Positions 6,905 to 7,652 of a DNA stretch of 7,652 nt are shown here, in pieces. Within the stretch, counting starts at the first letter, position 1; each line of letters starts with the position of its first letter. Under the pieces are notes generated by a model. The model made no database searches. It was not told the origin of the DNA and saw only the letters and a program-made list of their open reading frames with translations. The position numbers and the translations under genes were made by a program. Origin of the DNA: DASQDT01 sp036380435 (GTDB lineage Bacteria; Acidobacteriota; Blastocatellia; Pyrinomonadales; Pyrinomonadaceae); assembly GCA_036380435.1 (NCBI GenBank), contig DASVES010000155.1, positions 1-7,652 of the forward strand. The letters run 5' to 3'.

Positions 6905-6932
6905 ATGCGGAGGCGAGAAGCACCGTCGCCGC

Positions 6933-7046
6933 TCAGCGGCCCGTGAGACGCAGCGACCCGAAGTACTTATCGAATTTCGCGTCGGTGAAGGCCGAGCGCG
7001 GCCCCGTCATGGCGACGATGAGGAGTGAGCGGTCAACGACGAAAGC
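6933..7046 (-). pseudogene. Out-of-frame C-terminal part of the exported protein
   Basis: Reading GCT from 7046 in the frame +1 to the upstream gene gives 37 sense codons, from AFVVDRSLLIVAMTG to FGSLRLTGR, ending at a TGA at 6933-6935. This protein-like stretch, with a beta-strand pattern and a K-F-D-x-Y-F-x-S-L ending, is the natural C-terminus for the 7566 frame, whose own last residues (RARARFRR) are low-complexity readthrough. The total span 7566-6933 is 634 nt, one more than a multiple of three, so losing one base or gaining one GC unit would restore a protein of 210 or 211 residues. Confidence 0.75.
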
Positions 7047-7566
7047 GCGCGCGCGCGCGGTGGTCGGCCGAGCTGAGGTCGAACTCGCGCCCGGCGACTC
7101 CGTCGAGCGCGGTCGGCTGCTGCTCCGAGAGTTCGAGCTTCATGTGCGGCCATTCGTTGCGCGCCGACGCGGGGAGGCTCCCCGCGAGCGAAGCGAGGAA
7201 GTCCTGCTCGAAGCCCCTTACCTCGAAGAGCGCCGCGGGAATCTGCCCCGTGCGCGTAACCTCATACACGATGCCGTCGGCCTTCACCACGTATCTGCGC
7301 GAGCGCGCGTCGGCCAGCCCACCCGCGCGCTTCTCCGCCGCCACATCCACGGGCTTGCCCGGCATCGCCACGGAGAACCCTTCGCCCTCGGGCGCAAACG
7401 TCGGCCAGCGCTCACCTGCCGCGCGCTCCAGCGTCGAAGGCAGAGACATATTGTCGAGACCGCCGCCGCCGGTGCGTCGCCCCTGCGACTGCTGCGCCGA
7501 CACGGCCGACACCGCCCCGCACAGACACGCAAACGCCAGCGCGGCGCGCAAAAATCTCTTGTCCAT
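7033..7566 (-). CDS. Exported protein of unknown function, frameshifted near its C-terminus
   Basis: The readable frame encodes 177 residues. Residues 1-24 are a clear signal peptide (MDKRFLRAAL, hydrophobic core, likely VSA|QQ). A Gly-rich linker follows, then a region starting near 53 with RWPTFAPEGEGFSVAMPGKP and ending with a GVAGREFDLSS strand. The pattern W-x(5)-G-x-F-S-V-x-M-P-G-K-P recalls secreted proteins I associate with Acidobacteriota, but I cannot name the family or a function. No catalytic motif or membrane segment is visible beyond the signal. The ATG at 7566 has a Shine-Dalgarno AAGGAG 9 nt upstream. After about residue 169 the frame enters a GC-dinucleotide run and stops at 7033-7035. 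The expected C-terminus continues in another frame to 6933. The cause is either a sequencing or assembly indel or true slippage. The gene precedes clpC on the same strand, with a 282-nt gap after the restored stop. Confidence 0.75.
   Translation of the reverse strand: MDKRFLRAALAFACLCGAVSAVSAQQSQGRRTGGGGLDNMSLPSTLERAAGERWPTFAPEGEGFSVAMPGKPVDVAAEKRAGGLADARSRRYVVKADGIVYEVTRTGQIPAALFEVRGFEQDFLASLAGSLPASARNEWPHMKLELSEQQPTALDGVAGREFDLSSADHRARARFRR
7045..7059. repeat. (GC)7 dinucleotide tract at the frameshift
   Basis: Seven GC units plus one G lie at the exact point where the exported-protein frame must change. Gain of one unit (+2 nt), or loss of two units (-4 nt), would restore the full frame. 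Such alternating GC tracts are prone to slippage and to sequencing errors. Confidence 0.85.
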
Positions 7567-7575
7567 CGGTCTTAA

Positions 7576-7581
7576 CTCCTT
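7576..7581 (-). promoter_or_regulatory. Shine-Dalgarno of the exported-protein gene
   Basis: On the minus strand this reads AAGGAG, 9 nt before the ATG at 7566, which fixes that start. No convincing -10/-35 pair is visible in the 71 nt from here to the window edge, so the promoter may lie outside. Confidence 0.75.
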
Positions 7582-7652
7582 CGGAAGCTTCGGTGTGTGG
7601 AACCCAGGCGTGAGGCCGGCGGCGGGGCGAAGCGCGCGCGGCCGACCCGGCG

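Larger units (their letters stand above)
6651..6932. other. Intergenic region upstream of clpC, no gene
   Basis: This 282-nt gap holds, in minus-strand order, a long imperfect inverted repeat (6904-6804), a 16-bp palindrome (6793-6778), a candidate clpC promoter (6777-6749) and a leader of about 92 nt. The leader can form a small CCGGA/TCCGG hairpin, visible on the plus strand as CCGGAGGTTCCGG. I see no RNA gene or coding frame of merit. Confidence 0.6.

Noticed and set aside
6667..7575. 302-codon plus-strand open frame spanning the clpC upstream region and the exported gene
   Set aside because: It runs through the inverted repeat, the promoter and an opposite-strand gene with signal peptide and Shine-Dalgarno. 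Its composition is Arg/Ala-rich with no recognisable domain.

Overview
This window is a GC-rich bacterial chromosome segment. Every convincing gene lies on the minus strand, so transcription runs from high to low coordinates. The protein sequences suggest a diderm from the Acidobacteriota, possibly the Blastocatellia side. I infer this from remembered family resemblance of the BamA and ClpC proteins, from the Ala/Gln signal-peptide ends and from the short-period intergenic repeats. No search was run.

Layout in transcription order. (1) At 7566-6933 is a small exported protein of unknown function with a strong Shine-Dalgarno sequence. Its reading frame breaks at a (GC)7 tract, and the missing C-terminus is intact in another frame just downstream. 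(2) The intergenic region 6932-6651 holds a long imperfect inverted repeat, a 16-bp palindrome and a likely promoter with a perfect TATAAT for clpC. (3) clpC at 6650-4242 encodes a two-ring AAA+ unfoldase with intact nucleotide-binding, pore and ClpP-docking motifs. The coiled-coil M-domain expected in ClpC appears to be replaced by a Gly/Ser-rich linker. (4) The intergenic region 4241-3906 begins with a hairpin-forming array of TTTGAAC heptamers. That array also seems to supply the -35 element of a promoter (TTGAAC, 17 nt, TATAAT) reading into bamA. A long leader with a 9-bp direct repeat follows. (5) bamA at 3905-801 encodes the outer-membrane insertase, with five POTRA domains and an enlarged Omp85 barrel. 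(6) ompH/skp at 707-48 encodes a periplasmic chaperone, 93 nt after bamA and with a good Shine-Dalgarno sequence. (7) A second heptamer array (GATTGAC) follows ompH at the window edge.

How the genes fit together: bamA and ompH are a classic envelope-biogenesis pair. Skp/OmpH holds unfolded outer-membrane proteins in the periplasm and BamA folds them into the outer membrane. ClpC handles cytoplasmic protein quality control and probably forms its own transcription unit. The most notable points are the M-domain-less ClpC, the dinucleotide-tract frameshift, the repeat that carries promoter elements, and the placement of a short-period repeat just 3' of each of the three transcription units.
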